DNA from: Gaoshiqia sp050178015
GTDB lineage: Bacteria; Bacteroidota; Bacteroidia; Bacteroidales; Prolixibacteraceae
Direction: 5' to 3'
NCBI GenBank assembly: GCA_050178015.1
Contig: JBFXGM010000002.1
Coordinates: 1-64,000 of the forward strand
Length of the DNA: 64,000 bases
Shown: positions 32,286-41,344 of the stretch, piece by piece
How the letters are laid out: the number at the start of each line of letters is the position of its first letter
How positions within the stretch are numbered: the first letter of the stretch is position 1
Position numbers and translations under genes: made by a program
Notes under the pieces: model-generated
What the model saw: the letters and a program-made list of their open reading frames with translations, nothing else
The model's database searches: none
Told to the model about the DNA's origin: nothing

Positions 32286-33899
32286 ATGCAAGCAAGTTCT
32301 CAAATACCCCACGATGTAAGTTACCTGGAGTACAAAGGGAAATACAAAGGCCTGCTGAGCTGGATTTTATCCACCGACCATAAACGCATTGGCCTGTTGT
32401 ACATGTATTCTATGATGACACTTTTTTTGGTTGGCGTAGTGCTCGGACTGGCCATGAAATTTGAATTGATCGCCCCCGGGAAAACCATCATGGATGCCCA
32501 GGATTACAACGCTGTTTTCACGGTACACGGGGTGATCATGATCTTTATGATCGTCGTTCCCGGTCTGCCGGCCGTTTTCGGCAATTTCCTGCTGCCCATC
32601 ATGATTGGCGCCAAAGATGTGGCTTTTCCGAAGCTTAACCTGGCATCGTGGTACGTTTATATTGTCGGCGCTTTGCTGGTGATTTCCTCGCTGTTGTTTG
32701 GCGATGGCTCGCCCGATACCGGCTGGACCTTCTACGCGCCCTACAGCTTTAAAACCGGGGCCAATATGCTACCAGCCATTTTCGGCGCGTTTGTGCTGGG
32801 CTTTTCGTCCATCCTTACCGGCCTCAATTTTATTGTCACCATCCACCGGATGCGTGCACCGGGCATGGGCTGGACCAAAATGCCGCTGTTCCCCTGGACC
32901 CTTTACGGCACCGCCTGGATCCAGCTGCTGGCGACCCCGGTAGTGGGCATCACCCTGGTATTGGTATCGCTCGAACGCATTTTTGGCATTGGTGTTTTCG
33001 ATCCGGCTTTGGGCGGTGACCCTATCCTGTACCAGCACCTGTTCTGGATTTACTCGCACCCGGCCGTGTACATCATGATTTTGCCGGCCATGGGCGCCAT
33101 TTCGGAAGTGATTCCCACGTTTTCGCAGAAACATGTTTTCGGCTACAAAGCCATCGTTGCCTCTACCATGGCCATCGCCTTTGTTGGTTACTTTGTATGG
33201 GGGCACCACATGTTTACCTCCGGAATGAGTGGCACAGCCCAATATACGTTTTCGATTCTTACTTTTTTGGTAGCAATCCCCAGCGCCATCAAAGTATTCA
33301 ACTGGATATCCACCATGTACAAGGGGTCGATCAACGTGCAAACACCTTTTTACTGGGCAGCTTCTTTCATTTTTGTTTTTATGATTGGCGGCTTGTCGGG
33401 ACTGGTACTGGGAGCGCTGGCCACCGATGTGTATGTACACGATACAGCTTTTGTGGTGGCACATTTCCACTTCATTGTATTTGGAGGAGTAGGTTTTGCC
33501 TTTTTTGCAGCCATCCATTACTGGTTTCCAAAAATGTTCGGGCGCATGTACGATTCCCTATGGGCCAACGTGGGATGGATCATTTTCTTTATTGGGTTCC
33601 TGGCGCTGTATTCGCCCATGTTTTATTTAGGGATGCAGGGAATGCCCCGCCGGTACTACGACTATCTGGAACAGTTTCATGCGGCCAACATCCTTTCCAC
33701 GTTGGGCTCGTGGGTCATGACACTGGGACTGGTGATCATCATCATCAACCTGTTCCGCTCGGCTAAAAGCGGCCCGATTGCCGGTAAAAACCCCTGGAAC
33801 GGGAAAACCCTGGAGTGGACAGTTCCTTCGCCACCACCCGTCGAGAATTTTGAAACGATCCCGGTGTATCACGAAAAAGACGGACCTTACGAATACTAA
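32286..33899 (+). CDS. ctaD: caa3-type cytochrome c oxidase subunit I (A2-type signature)
   Basis: The catalytic heme-copper subunit, a proton pump in the inner membrane, of 537 residues and twelve membrane helices. Heme a ligands are H81 (FTVHG) and H395; heme a3 ligand is H393 (VAHFHFIVFGG); CuB ligands are H258, H307 and H308 (WGHHMF), with Y262 cross-linkable to H258. The segment 'WIYSHPAVYIMIL' has Tyr-Ser in place of the proton-gating Glu of mitochondrial-type enzymes, which marks an A2-type oxidase as in Thermus and Rhodothermus caa3. It lies between the SCO gene and subunit III. Confidence 0.97.
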   Translation: MQASSQIPHDVSYLEYKGKYKGLLSWILSTDHKRIGLLYMYSMMTLFLVGVVLGLAMKFELIAPGKTIMDAQDYNAVFTVHGVIMIFMIVVPGLPAVFGNFLLPIMIGAKDVAFPKLNLASWYVYIVGALLVISSLLFGDGSPDTGWTFYAPYSFKTGANMLPAIFGAFVLGFSSILTGLNFIVTIHRMRAPGMGWTKMPLFPWTLYGTAWIQLLATPVVGITLVLVSLERIFGIGVFDPALGGDPILYQHLFWIYSHPAVYIMILPAMGAISEVIPTFSQKHVFGYKAIVASTMAIAFVGYFVWGHHMFTSGMSGTAQYTFSILTFLVAIPSAIKVFNWISTMYKGSINVQTPFYWAASFIFVFMIGGLSGLVLGALATDVYVHDTAFVVAHFHFIVFGGVGFAFFAAIHYWFPKMFGRMYDSLWANVGWIIFFIGFLALYSPMFYLGMQGMPRRYYDYLEQFHAANILSTLGSWVMTLGLVIIIINLFRSAKSGPIAGKNPWNGKTLEWTVPSPPPVENFETIPVYHEKDGPYEY

Positions 33900-33911
33900 A
33901 AACGAAAACTT

Positions 33912-34529
33912 ATGTCACAAGCTATCCAACACGATGAACATTACGATGCCGAAGGGTCGAAAATTGCCATGTGGCTGTTTATCTTCACCGAGTTGCTGCT
34001 CTTTGGCGGTTTGTTTATCATTTACTCGGTTTACCGCTACCTGAACCAGGATGCTTTTCACCTGGCTGCCGAAGAACTGAACACGATCATCGGGGCCATA
34101 AATACCGTGATTCTGCTTGTCAGTAGTATGACCATCGCCATGTCCACCTCAGCTCTGCAAAAACGACAAAAAGGCACCACCCTGCTTTTGCTGGGAACTA
34201 CCCTGTTTTTGGGACTGGTTTTCCTGGTGAACAAATATTTTGAATGGGGAGTAAAATTTGAGCACGGCATTTTTCCCGGCTCCGAACACATGATGGAAAA
34301 CCTCAGCCAGGGCGAAATCCTGTTTTTCGGGCTCTACTTTGTAATGACCGGCCTGCACGCGCTGCACATCATCATCGGGATGATCATTATCGGCGTGACG
34401 GTTGCCAGGGTTTCCGGTGGGAAAGTCCATGCCGACCGCGCCGCCCTACTCGAAAATGCCGGCCTGTACTGGCACCTGGTTGACCTGATCTGGATTTTTC
34501 TGTTTCCCCTGTTTTACCTCATCCACTAA
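33912..34529 (+). CDS. ctaE: Cytochrome c oxidase subunit III
   Basis: A membrane subunit of 205 residues with five predicted helices, typical of the short bacterial subunit III. Signatures are 'IAMWLFIFTELLLFGGLFIIY' at the start and 'FYFVMTGLHALHIIIGM'-like sequence (read here as GLYFVMTGLHALHIIIGMI) with the conserved His-x-x-His, and 'YWHLVDLIWIFLFPLFYL' at the end. It follows subunit I by 12 bases and precedes subunit IV by 12 bases. Confidence 0.95.
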   Translation: MSQAIQHDEHYDAEGSKIAMWLFIFTELLLFGGLFIIYSVYRYLNQDAFHLAAEELNTIIGAINTVILLVSSMTIAMSTSALQKRQKGTTLLLLGTTLFLGLVFLVNKYFEWGVKFEHGIFPGSEHMMENLSQGEILFFGLYFVMTGLHALHIIIGMIIIGVTVARVSGGKVHADRAALLENAGLYWHLVDLIWIFLFPLFYLIH

Positions 34530-34541
34530 AATAACCGGACT

Positions 34542-34826
34542 ATGACGAACGAAAAACACCATATTGTACCTTACAGCACCTATGCCCTCATTTTGGCTGC
34601 CCTGTTGCTGTTTACCTTTTTGTCGGTAGCCATTACCGGCATTGAGCTCGGTGAATTTACCGTTGCCGGAGCCTTATTGCTGGCAACCATAAAATCGTAC
34701 CTGGTACTCACTTATTTCATGCACCTGAAGTTTGACAAAGCCTACATCCGGATTATGGTGGGATTTGTATTCCTGGTTTTTCTGGCCGTAATCATCATTA
34801 CCTTTCTTGACTACTATTTCAGATAA
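34542..34826 (+). CDS. Cytochrome c oxidase subunit IV
   Basis: A 94-residue protein with three membrane helices (about 12-32, 38-58, 67-90), belonging to the prokaryotic COX4 family. Signs are 'HIVPYSTYALILAALLLFTFLSV', 'KSYLVLTYFMHLKFDK' and the hydrophobic end. It stabilises the oxidase but has no cofactor. Spacing to subunit II is only five bases. Confidence 0.9.
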   Translation: MTNEKHHIVPYSTYALILAALLLFTFLSVAITGIELGEFTVAGALLLATIKSYLVLTYFMHLKFDKAYIRIMVGFVFLVFLAVIIITFLDYYFR

Positions 34827-34831
34827 CGACT

Positions 34832-35773
34832 ATGTATATACTTGCAAACACACAAGCCTCTAACTTTGTCACCGGTGTTGACCGGGCTTTCCTGGTCATT
34901 CTGGGCATTTCGTTTTTCTTCCTGATCGGGTTGACCCTGGTGATGATTTATTTCATCTACCGGTACAACAACAAACGAAACCCGCAAGCCACGCAAATTA
35001 AAGGAAGCAACACCCTGGAAGTGGTTTGGACCGTGATCCCGACCATCCTGGTACTGGTAATGTTTTACTACGGATGGGCCGGATGGAAACCGATGAAAAA
35101 TGCCCCCGAAGACAGTTTTGAAATTGACGTGATTTCGCGGATGTGGAACTTCACCTTTGAATACGAAAATGGCAAAAAGACTGACACTCTCTTCATCCCG
35201 ATGGACAAACCTATAAAACTAAACCTGATTTCGGTAGATGTTATCCACTCGGTCTATATTCCGGCTTTTCGGGTGAAGGAAGATGTGGTTCCGGGACGGG
35301 AAAAGTTCATGTGGTTTATTCCGCAGAAAGAAGGCATTTTCGACCTGTTTTGCACCGAATATTGCGGGCTTCAGCATTCGTACATGTATAACTGGGTGAA
35401 GGTAATGCCGGAGGATCAATTCAATACCTGGTATGCCGACACCACCATCCGGGTGGCCGAAACTGTAGATTCACCCACCGCTTCCGGAAAACGGATCATG
35501 ACCAACATCGGCTGCCTGGCCTGCCACTCGCTGGATGGCAGCAAACTGGTGGGCCCTTCGTTTAAAGGCCTCTACGGACATGAAGTAACCGTGAAAGCAG
35601 GAGGAGAAACAAAAACGGTGGTTGCCGATGATGAATACATCAAACGTTCCATTTACGATCCGAATGCTGAAATTGTGGAAGGCTTTGCCAAAGGCCTGAT
35701 GCAATCGTACCAAGGCCAGCTGACCGATGATGACATTGCGCTGATGATCGAATATCTGAAAACGTTGAAATGA
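34832..35773 (+). CDS. ctaC: caa3-type cytochrome c oxidase subunit II with fused cytochrome c
   Basis: The electron-entry subunit, 313 residues. Two membrane helices (about 19-43 and 65-84) precede the cupredoxin domain with CuA ligands H139 (DVIHSVYIPAF) and C174, C178, H182, M185 in 'FCTEYCGLQHSYM'. A cytochrome c domain is fused at the C-terminus: heme is attached at C228-x-x-C231-H232 (GCLACHSLDG), and 'EIVEGFAKGLMQSY' supplies the likely Met ligand. The fusion defines a caa3 oxidase. No signal peptide or lipobox is obvious. It overlaps the heme O synthase gene by four bases (ATGA). Confidence 0.96.
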   Translation: MYILANTQASNFVTGVDRAFLVILGISFFFLIGLTLVMIYFIYRYNNKRNPQATQIKGSNTLEVVWTVIPTILVLVMFYYGWAGWKPMKNAPEDSFEIDVISRMWNFTFEYENGKKTDTLFIPMDKPIKLNLISVDVIHSVYIPAFRVKEDVVPGREKFMWFIPQKEGIFDLFCTEYCGLQHSYMYNWVKVMPEDQFNTWYADTTIRVAETVDSPTASGKRIMTNIGCLACHSLDGSKLVGPSFKGLYGHEVTVKAGGETKTVVADDEYIKRSIYDPNAEIVEGFAKGLMQSYQGQLTDDDIALMIEYLKTLK

Positions 35774-36648
35774 CAAAACCGGGCATCATCGAATATTTTA
35801 AGATTATCACGGAACTCGGGAAAGTACGGATATCGCTGCCGGTTGCACTCTCGGCCTTGACCGGTTTTGCCTTGCAAACCGGACATGTGGGAACAGCCGG
35901 CCTCTGGCTGGCCGTTGGGGTATTCCTGGTTTCGTGCAGCTCGGGCGCCCTGAATCATTGGCAGGAACACGACGAAGATTCCCGGATGCCACGCACCCAA
36001 GGTCGTCCCATTCCTTCCGGGAAAGTCAGTCCGGCATTTGCCCTTCGGGTGGCACTTGCCTATTTCCTCGCGGGAAGCCTGGTGCTGGCGGTCCACTTTC
36101 CGCTGGTTGCACTAGGGGCAAGCATCGTTACACTGATCTCCTACAATGCTTTTTATACCCCATTGAAAAAAGTAACCGCCTTTGCCGTTGTGCCCGGTTC
36201 GCTGGTTGGGGCGCTTCCTCCATATATTGGCTGGCTGGCAGCCGGCGGACAGCTCACCGATCCTGTCATTTTCTGGGTAGCTACGTTCTTTTTTATCGGG
36301 CAAATCCCCCATTTTTGGCTGTTGTTGCTGATGTTTGGTAAAGAATACAAGCTGGCTGGCTATCCGAGCCTCACCGACCTTTTCAGCGACAACCAAATCA
36401 AACGCCTCAGTTTTACCTGGATTCTGGCCACGGTGGCAGCGGCCCTGATCATCGCCCTGAAAGTCATGATCGGACGGACCGCCATGTTCATCCTGCTGTT
36501 CTACATTTTTTACCTGCTGTTCTCGCTTGGCACACAATTGCTGGTAAAAAAGAACCTGCATGTGCGCCCGGCCTTTTTCAAGCTCAACTTTCTGTATTTG
36601 TTTATGATGGTGGCCCTTATTATTGACAGCCTGTTTCACCGGTCGTGA
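35770..36648 (+). CDS. ctaB: Heme O synthase (protoheme IX farnesyltransferase)
   Basis: An inner membrane UbiA-family enzyme that adds a farnesyl group to heme b to form heme O, the precursor of heme A. It has 292 residues and seven to nine membrane helices. The substrate-binding motif 'NHWQEHDEDSRMPRTQGRPI' (Asp-rich; MxRTxxRP) lies in the first loop and 'FYTPLKKVTAF' precedes the second. It starts inside the stop of subunit II. A heme A synthase (ctaA) is not in the window, so it would have to lie elsewhere if heme A is used. Confidence 0.95.
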   Translation: MTKPGIIEYFKIITELGKVRISLPVALSALTGFALQTGHVGTAGLWLAVGVFLVSCSSGALNHWQEHDEDSRMPRTQGRPIPSGKVSPAFALRVALAYFLAGSLVLAVHFPLVALGASIVTLISYNAFYTPLKKVTAFAVVPGSLVGALPPYIGWLAAGGQLTDPVIFWVATFFFIGQIPHFWLLLLMFGKEYKLAGYPSLTDLFSDNQIKRLSFTWILATVAAALIIALKVMIGRTAMFILLFYIFYLLFSLGTQLLVKKNLHVRPAFFKLNFLYLFMMVALIIDSLFHRS

Positions 36649-36713
36649 ACATTTGGCAAGTAAGGAATGTTTTACACACATCTGCATTATTGGATACGTA
36701 AGGAAATCTAATC

Positions 36714-37193
36714 ATGAAAAAAGGTACAGCTATGTTTATAACAGGAATTATTACGGGGATCATCATCAGTTTTGCGGCAGTTGTGTTGCTGGCGCCCAAA
36801 ATGATGTTTACCGTGAGCGAAAGTCAGTACGACTTTGCCAAAACCAAAGAATTGATTGAAAAGCAAACGGCCGAAAATAAATGGAGCATGCCCCATCAGT
36901 ACGATTTACAGGCCACCATGTCGAAGAACGGATTCTCGGTGAGGCCGGTAACGGTATTCTCGATTTGCAAACCCGACATTGCCGTGCGTATTTTGGACAA
37001 CGACACCAACCGGCACATTTCGGCGATGATGCCCTGCCGCATCGCCATTTATGAAAAAGCCGACGGCAAAACCTACATTGCTCGGATGAACGCCGGCCTG
37101 ATGTCCAAATTGTTGGGCAGTGAGGTAAAAGCCGCGATGGGCGAGGCAGGGGAAGACAGCGAAAAAATATTGGCTCCAATCCTAAAAAAATAA
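36714..37193 (+). CDS. DUF302 domain protein with N-terminal membrane anchor
   Basis: A 159-residue protein with one membrane helix (MFITGIITGIIISFAAVVLL, about 7-26), followed by a DUF302 domain whose conserved parts are 'VFSICKPDIAVRILD' and 'ISAMMPCRIAIYEK'. DUF302 proteins are of unknown function but often lie with thiol, sulfur or metal genes. Cys in 'SICKPD' and in 'MPCRIA' may be functional. Here it lies between heme O synthase and a heavy-metal-associated lipoprotein, consistent with a role in copper handling or in the envelope redox chain (inference). Confidence 0.85.
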   Translation: MKKGTAMFITGIITGIIISFAAVVLLAPKMMFTVSESQYDFAKTKELIEKQTAENKWSMPHQYDLQATMSKNGFSVRPVTVFSICKPDIAVRILDNDTNRHISAMMPCRIAIYEKADGKTYIARMNAGLMSKLLGSEVKAAMGEAGEDSEKILAPILKK

Positions 37194-37202
37194 TTCAGCC
37201 TT

Positions 37203-37523
37203 ATGAAATCATCCGTTTTCCTGTTGGCTATTGTTTTCGTCCTCATTGTTTCGTGCGGGCAAAAACAAGTTAAAGAATCTGAAGCAGGAACCCCTACAGC
37301 ACCCGTCGAGTTAGTTTATCAGGTTGAAGGCATGACCTGCGACCATTGCGAAATGTCGATCCAAAAGGGAGTGAACGAGCTGAAAGGCATCACCACTGTG
37401 GAGGCCAATCACGAAGATTCTACCGTCCGCGTGGTTTTTGCCCCATCAAAAACCTCGGAAAAAGAAATTGTTTCCGCTATCGAAAAACGGGGCTACAAAG
37501 TGCTTGCCCCGTCTCATCCATAA
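37203..37523 (+). CDS. Heavy-metal-associated (HMA) domain lipoprotein
   Basis: A 106-residue lipoprotein. The signal peptide ends at a lipobox (VLIVSCGQKQ, acylated Cys at 18), and an HMA domain covers about 38-102 with the metal-binding 'EGMTCDHCEMSI' (CxxC). Such modules bind Cu(I) or Zn(II). Following a SCO protein and the oxidase genes, it probably handles copper in the periplasm. It is the last gene of the operon; the next gene is convergent, with only 17 bases between stops. Confidence 0.9.
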   Translation: MKSSVFLLAIVFVLIVSCGQKQVKESEAGTPTAPVELVYQVEGMTCDHCEMSIQKGVNELKGITTVEANHEDSTVRVVFAPSKTSEKEIVSAIEKRGYKVLAPSHP

Positions 37524-37540
37524 ACGAACGATTCAGTCTT

Positions 37541-39067
37541 TTACTTTTTTATCCGGTTCACCTCGTAAATATCTTTGCGGCGGTCTTTCAGGTTGCGCAC
37601 ACTGCCATACTGGTTTAGTTCGGCCAGCAAGTCGATATCCACATCCACAATCAGAATCATTTCTGTATTTGGCGTCGTTTCGGCTTTCACCCCGTTCATC
37701 GGAAACGAAAAATCACAGGGAGTGGCCACCATCGACTGGGCGTATTGAATGTCCATGTTGTGAACTTTGGGCAGGTTACCGACGCAACCGGCAATGGCGA
37801 CATAGCATTCGTTCTCGATGGCACGGGCCATGGCGCAATTCCTCACCCGCGAATATCCGTTTTGTGTGTCGGTCAAAAAAGGAACAAAAATGATATTTAC
37901 TCCTTCATCGGCCAGCAACCGGCCCAGCTCGGGAAATTCAATATCGTAACAAATCAGCACCCCGATTTTTCCGCAATCGGTATCAATGGCTTTTATTCCG
38001 TTGCCGCCTTGCAAGCCCCAAATCCTCACTTCGTCGGGAGTGACGTGGATCTTCTCATATCGTTCCACTGATCCGTCGCGCCGGCACACATAGCCTACAT
38101 TATACAGCAAGTCATTTTGTATTTCGGGCATACTTCCCGAAATGATGTTGATGTTGTATGAAATAGCAAATTCGGAGAGTTTCGCAACAATCGGGGTCGT
38201 GTATTGCGCCTGCTCCCGGATAGCTTCCGGCTCACTTAACCGGTTGTTTTCGGCCATCAGCGGGGCATTGAAAAACTCGGGGAAGAGAGCGAAGTCGCAT
38301 CGATAACCAGAAACGGCATCAATAAAATATTCGACCTGATTGATGACATCATCCAGATTGGCATACGAACGCATTTGCCATTGTATTAGGCCAATACGCA
38401 CAATCCGCTTCGGGGCTTGCGGTTTTCGTGACTTTTTTTCATAGTAGATGTTGTCCCACTTTAGTAAAACGGCATACTCGTTGGATGCTTCGTCGCCTAC
38501 CAGGTAATTTTTCAGGATTTTGGATGGATAAAAGTCGTTTGAAATCTGAAAGTTCAACACCGGATCATGAATTTCTTTCCGTTTTACTTTTTCGATGTAT
38601 TGCTTGGGTGAAAGTCCGTCAGAATATTTATGGTAGTTTGGAATTCTTCCGCCAAAGGCAATCCCTTTCAAATTCAAACGCTCGCACAACTCTTTCCGGT
38701 AATCGTACAACCGACGCCCCAGCCGAAGTCCCCTGAATTCGGGCTTGATGAAAACTTCAATCCCGTACAGAATATCGCCATCCGGATTGTGTGTGTTAAA
38801 TGTATAGTTTCCGGTGATTTGCTGATAGGTATGCTGGTCGTCAAACTTACTGTAGTCCACAATGATGGAGAGTGCACAACCGGCGATTACACCATTGACT
38901 TTGATGATCACCTGCCCCTCGGGGAAACGATTGATCAAGGTTTTGATATGTTGCTCCCGCCAATAATACTCGGGCATGGCCGGATAAGCTTCAATCATTG
39001 CCTGCTTCAACTCCTGATAATCATCCAAATGCAAAAATGACAATTCAATATTCTCGATTTCGCTCAT
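37541..39067 (-). CDS. Fusion of GNAT acetyltransferase and carbon-nitrogen hydrolase (nitrilase-type)
   Basis: A cytosolic two-domain protein of 508 residues from the ATG at 39067 (MSEIENIELSFLHLDDYQEL); the longer frame adds 29 unlike residues. Residues 1-200 are a GNAT fold (VFIKPEFRGLRLGRRLYDYR is the acetyl-CoA loop). Residues 225-505 are a nitrilase-superfamily domain with the catalytic triad Glu in 'DFALFPEFFNAP', Lys in 'RYEKIHVTPDE' and Cys in 'GVLICYDIEFPELG'. This fused architecture occurs widely in bacteria; the reaction is not known. The gene is likely monocistronic and points at the HMA lipoprotein gene. Confidence 0.93.
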   Translation of the reverse strand: MSEIENIELSFLHLDDYQELKQAMIEAYPAMPEYYWREQHIKTLINRFPEGQVIIKVNGVIAGCALSIIVDYSKFDDQHTYQQITGNYTFNTHNPDGDILYGIEVFIKPEFRGLRLGRRLYDYRKELCERLNLKGIAFGGRIPNYHKYSDGLSPKQYIEKVKRKEIHDPVLNFQISNDFYPSKILKNYLVGDEASNEYAVLLKWDNIYYEKKSRKPQAPKRIVRIGLIQWQMRSYANLDDVINQVEYFIDAVSGYRCDFALFPEFFNAPLMAENNRLSEPEAIREQAQYTTPIVAKLSEFAISYNINIISGSMPEIQNDLLYNVGYVCRRDGSVERYEKIHVTPDEVRIWGLQGGNGIKAIDTDCGKIGVLICYDIEFPELGRLLADEGVNIIFVPFLTDTQNGYSRVRNCAMARAIENECYVAIAGCVGNLPKVHNMDIQYAQSMVATPCDFSFPMNGVKAETTPNTEMILIVDVDIDLLAELNQYGSVRNLKDRRKDIYEVNRIKK

Positions 39068-39224
39068 ATGGGAAGGGTTTAAATTTGTAATGAATAGTAG
39101 CCCATTTCTGACTACTATTTTTGATAAACGTACGAAGTCATCCAAAGTTGACAATCCTGAGGCTGCTTCTCAACATTCATTCCACCTGCATGAAATGATA
39201 CCTCAAAAAAATAAAAGATGATAG

Positions 39225-40607
39225 CTAAAACCGATAATTGATGCCTGTGAAAACGCCAAAAGAATAGGGTTTATAGGTTACCGAAGGGTTATCATTTAAC
39301 GAGCCCAGGTAATACTTCAATTGCGGATCGACCCGCAGCTCCAACCGATCGGTAAGCCGGTAGCCCAATCCAAAACCAAAACTGGTGGAATAACTGATCC
39401 GGTTCATGTCTTTTGTTTTGCCAATGCGGCTCAGGCCTTCGGAATTCTGCATGTAGGCATTGTTCCCAATCAGAAAGCCGGCATTTACCCCGCCCAGCAA
39501 ACGTAACCGGAATGCTTTGTCCAATAACTGGTAACTGGCCATCAACGGAATTTCGATGTACTCAAACTGCTGTTCAAACTGAGAATGGCTGAGTAGCACC
39601 TCTCGGTTGGCTTGAACCGATTCGAGCGAAGTGGAAAGCCTGGTGCCTTCCGGAAGGTTATCGAGCTCTACCACGCCCGCCGAAGCATTGATCAGCATTG
39701 CCCCCTTTTCGACCATCACACTGGTGTTGAAATAATCATACTCCACGTCACCGAAGACAAAATCATATTGCTGGTTGGAAGAAGGTGTATTTCCCGACGA
39801 TTCTTCCAACTTACTGTAATACAGCCCCGATTGGACACTCCACCGTTTTCCTGCTTTATATTCCAAGGTAAGCCCGCCACCAAGCTGCAGGTTGCCGCTA
39901 CCACCCGACCGGGTCATGTTGCTGGCATAAGTGGCATCGTACGACGACTGATTGACGGCATAAACAGGAGTGATCATGGCGCCAACCATCCAGGAGCCAT
40001 CCCGGTCAGCGGACTTATTCCCGGCTTGTTGCTTGTTAAATTCTACCAGAGCCAATTCAGCACCTGATAATTCCACCGCCAAGCCCAGCCGTTTTTCGGT
40101 CAACTTATCCAAAAGCAAATTGCGTGTCGTGGTACTTTTCAAATTGGCAGATCGTGCGCTGAGCAAAGGCAATACTTCCTCTTTTTCAGCAGGAAGAGCT
40201 CGCTGACGTTGTTCCGTTTCAGTTTTGCCGACAACTTGTGCCAATGCTTGTTTTGGGTGTATCACCTGCTCAACCGCACGTTCCATTCCCTGAGCCGGGA
40301 TAGTTTCGGTAACTTCAATCGATTTTTCAGCAAGTTCCGGAACAGAATGATCTCCCTGCTCCTGCTGCACAATAAGCGGTTCCATTACGTTTTCGTGCTG
40401 ATCGGGCTGCAATTGCCATCCCAACAAAAAGGCCAATAAAATAGCTGCCGCAACCCCGCTTGCACGCAAAATAAGAACCATCCGCCTTTTCCGTCCGGCA
40501 GCCTGTCGCTCCTGAATCCGATCCCAAACATAGGGAGGCGGACTTTGCTCGAAATCCGCCAATTTCGAACGGAACAGCTCATCCAACTGGTGATCACTCT
40601 TCATCAT
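39225..40607 (-). CDS. Cytoplasmic-domain/transmembrane/outer membrane beta-barrel-like protein paired with ECF sigma factor
   Basis: A 460-residue protein. Residues 1-42 are charged (MKSDHQLDELFRSKLADFEQ, then PPYVWDRIQERQA) and resemble the cytosolic part of Bacteroidota anti-sigma-like proteins; a membrane helix lies at about 43-64 (MVLILRASGVAAAILLAFLL). A long variable linker follows (to about 200) and then strands and glycine turns of an OMP_b-brl-type barrel ending in 'SFGVFTGINYRF'. The start overlaps the end of the ECF sigma gene by four bases, so it may sense the envelope and control that sigma factor. How one chain could reach both membranes is not settled. Confidence 0.78.
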   Translation of the reverse strand: MMKSDHQLDELFRSKLADFEQSPPPYVWDRIQERQAAGRKRRMVLILRASGVAAAILLAFLLGWQLQPDQHENVMEPLIVQQEQGDHSVPELAEKSIEVTETIPAQGMERAVEQVIHPKQALAQVVGKTETEQRQRALPAEKEEVLPLLSARSANLKSTTTRNLLLDKLTEKRLGLAVELSGAELALVEFNKQQAGNKSADRDGSWMVGAMITPVYAVNQSSYDATYASNMTRSGGSGNLQLGGGLTLEYKAGKRWSVQSGLYYSKLEESSGNTPSSNQQYDFVFGDVEYDYFNTSVMVEKGAMLINASAGVVELDNLPEGTRLSTSLESVQANREVLLSHSQFEQQFEYIEIPLMASYQLLDKAFRLRLLGGVNAGFLIGNNAYMQNSEGLSRIGKTKDMNRISYSTSFGFGLGYRLTDRLELRVDPQLKYYLGSLNDNPSVTYKPYSFGVFTGINYRF

Positions 40608-41158
40608 GCAGGATAATTATTTTCAGTTTCTTCAAAACACTTCACCACCTTTTTTTGCAAAATCATTCGGGCCCGCGCCAGGTTCGATTTGGAAGTTCCT
40701 TCCGTAATTTTCATTTCCCCGGCAATTTCCTTGTGGTTCATCCCTTCAAATACATACAGGTTGAAAACCATGCGGTAGCGGGGAGGCAATTCCTGGATGA
40801 GTTTTAACAGATCCTGTGCTGCAATCTCAGCAAGAATTTCATCCTTAAAGTCCGGGACATCAAACTTTGTCATGTCATCCACCGGATGCAGTAAATGCTG
40901 CTTGCGGTATTTTTCCAGCGACACATTCACCATAATCCTCCTCACCCAACCTTCAAAAGAACCCTCGTGCCGGAATGTGCCAATCTTCTCGAATACCTTG
41001 ATGAACCCATCCTGTAAGTTATCCTCGGCCTCGGTTTGATCCTTGGAATAGCGCAGGCACACCCCATACATTTTGGGTGCGAACAACTGGTACAAACGAG
41101 CTTGCGCCCCTGTTTTCCCAGCAGCACAATCTGCTATCAGTTGCCTGAGGTCCTCCAA
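40604..41158 (-). CDS. ECF-type RNA polymerase sigma factor
   Basis: A sigma-70 family protein of 184 residues. Region 2 is at about 20-90 (LFAPKMYGVCLRYSKDQTEAEDNLQDGFIKVFEKI, then GSFEGWVRRIMVN) and region 4 at about 120-175 (LPPRYRMVFNLYVFEGMNHKEIAGEM, then SKSNLARARMILQKKV). It lacks regions 1 and 3 as usual for ECF factors. It overlaps the barrel-containing protein gene by four bases, the usual position for a sigma/anti-sigma pair. Confidence 0.93.
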   Translation of the reverse strand: MEDLRQLIADCAAGKTGAQARLYQLFAPKMYGVCLRYSKDQTEAEDNLQDGFIKVFEKIGTFRHEGSFEGWVRRIMVNVSLEKYRKQHLLHPVDDMTKFDVPDFKDEILAEIAAQDLLKLIQELPPRYRMVFNLYVFEGMNHKEIAGEMKITEGTSKSNLARARMILQKKVVKCFEETENNYPA

Positions 41159-41180
41159 GGTGTTATCAATTGGTTAAGAT

Positions 41181-41188
41181 CAAATGTA
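41181..41188 (-). promoter_or_regulatory. -7 box TACATTTG upstream of the ECF sigma gene
   Basis: TACATTTG on the minus strand matches TAnnTTTG and lies 22 bases upstream of the sigma factor start. No good -33 TTTG is seen at 19 bases. Confidence 0.45.
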
Positions 41189-41344
41189 GCGAATTCGCCT
41201 AACTTCCGGCTATCTTTATCGTTTCCGGTGACAGATGAAAATACAGGTGAGAAGGTTGCGCGAGGATTGAAAAAACCTTCAGAAAGAGAGCCGGCACAAA
41301 TAAAGGACCGGATTCTACTATTTCAGTAAACAATCTATGCCATC

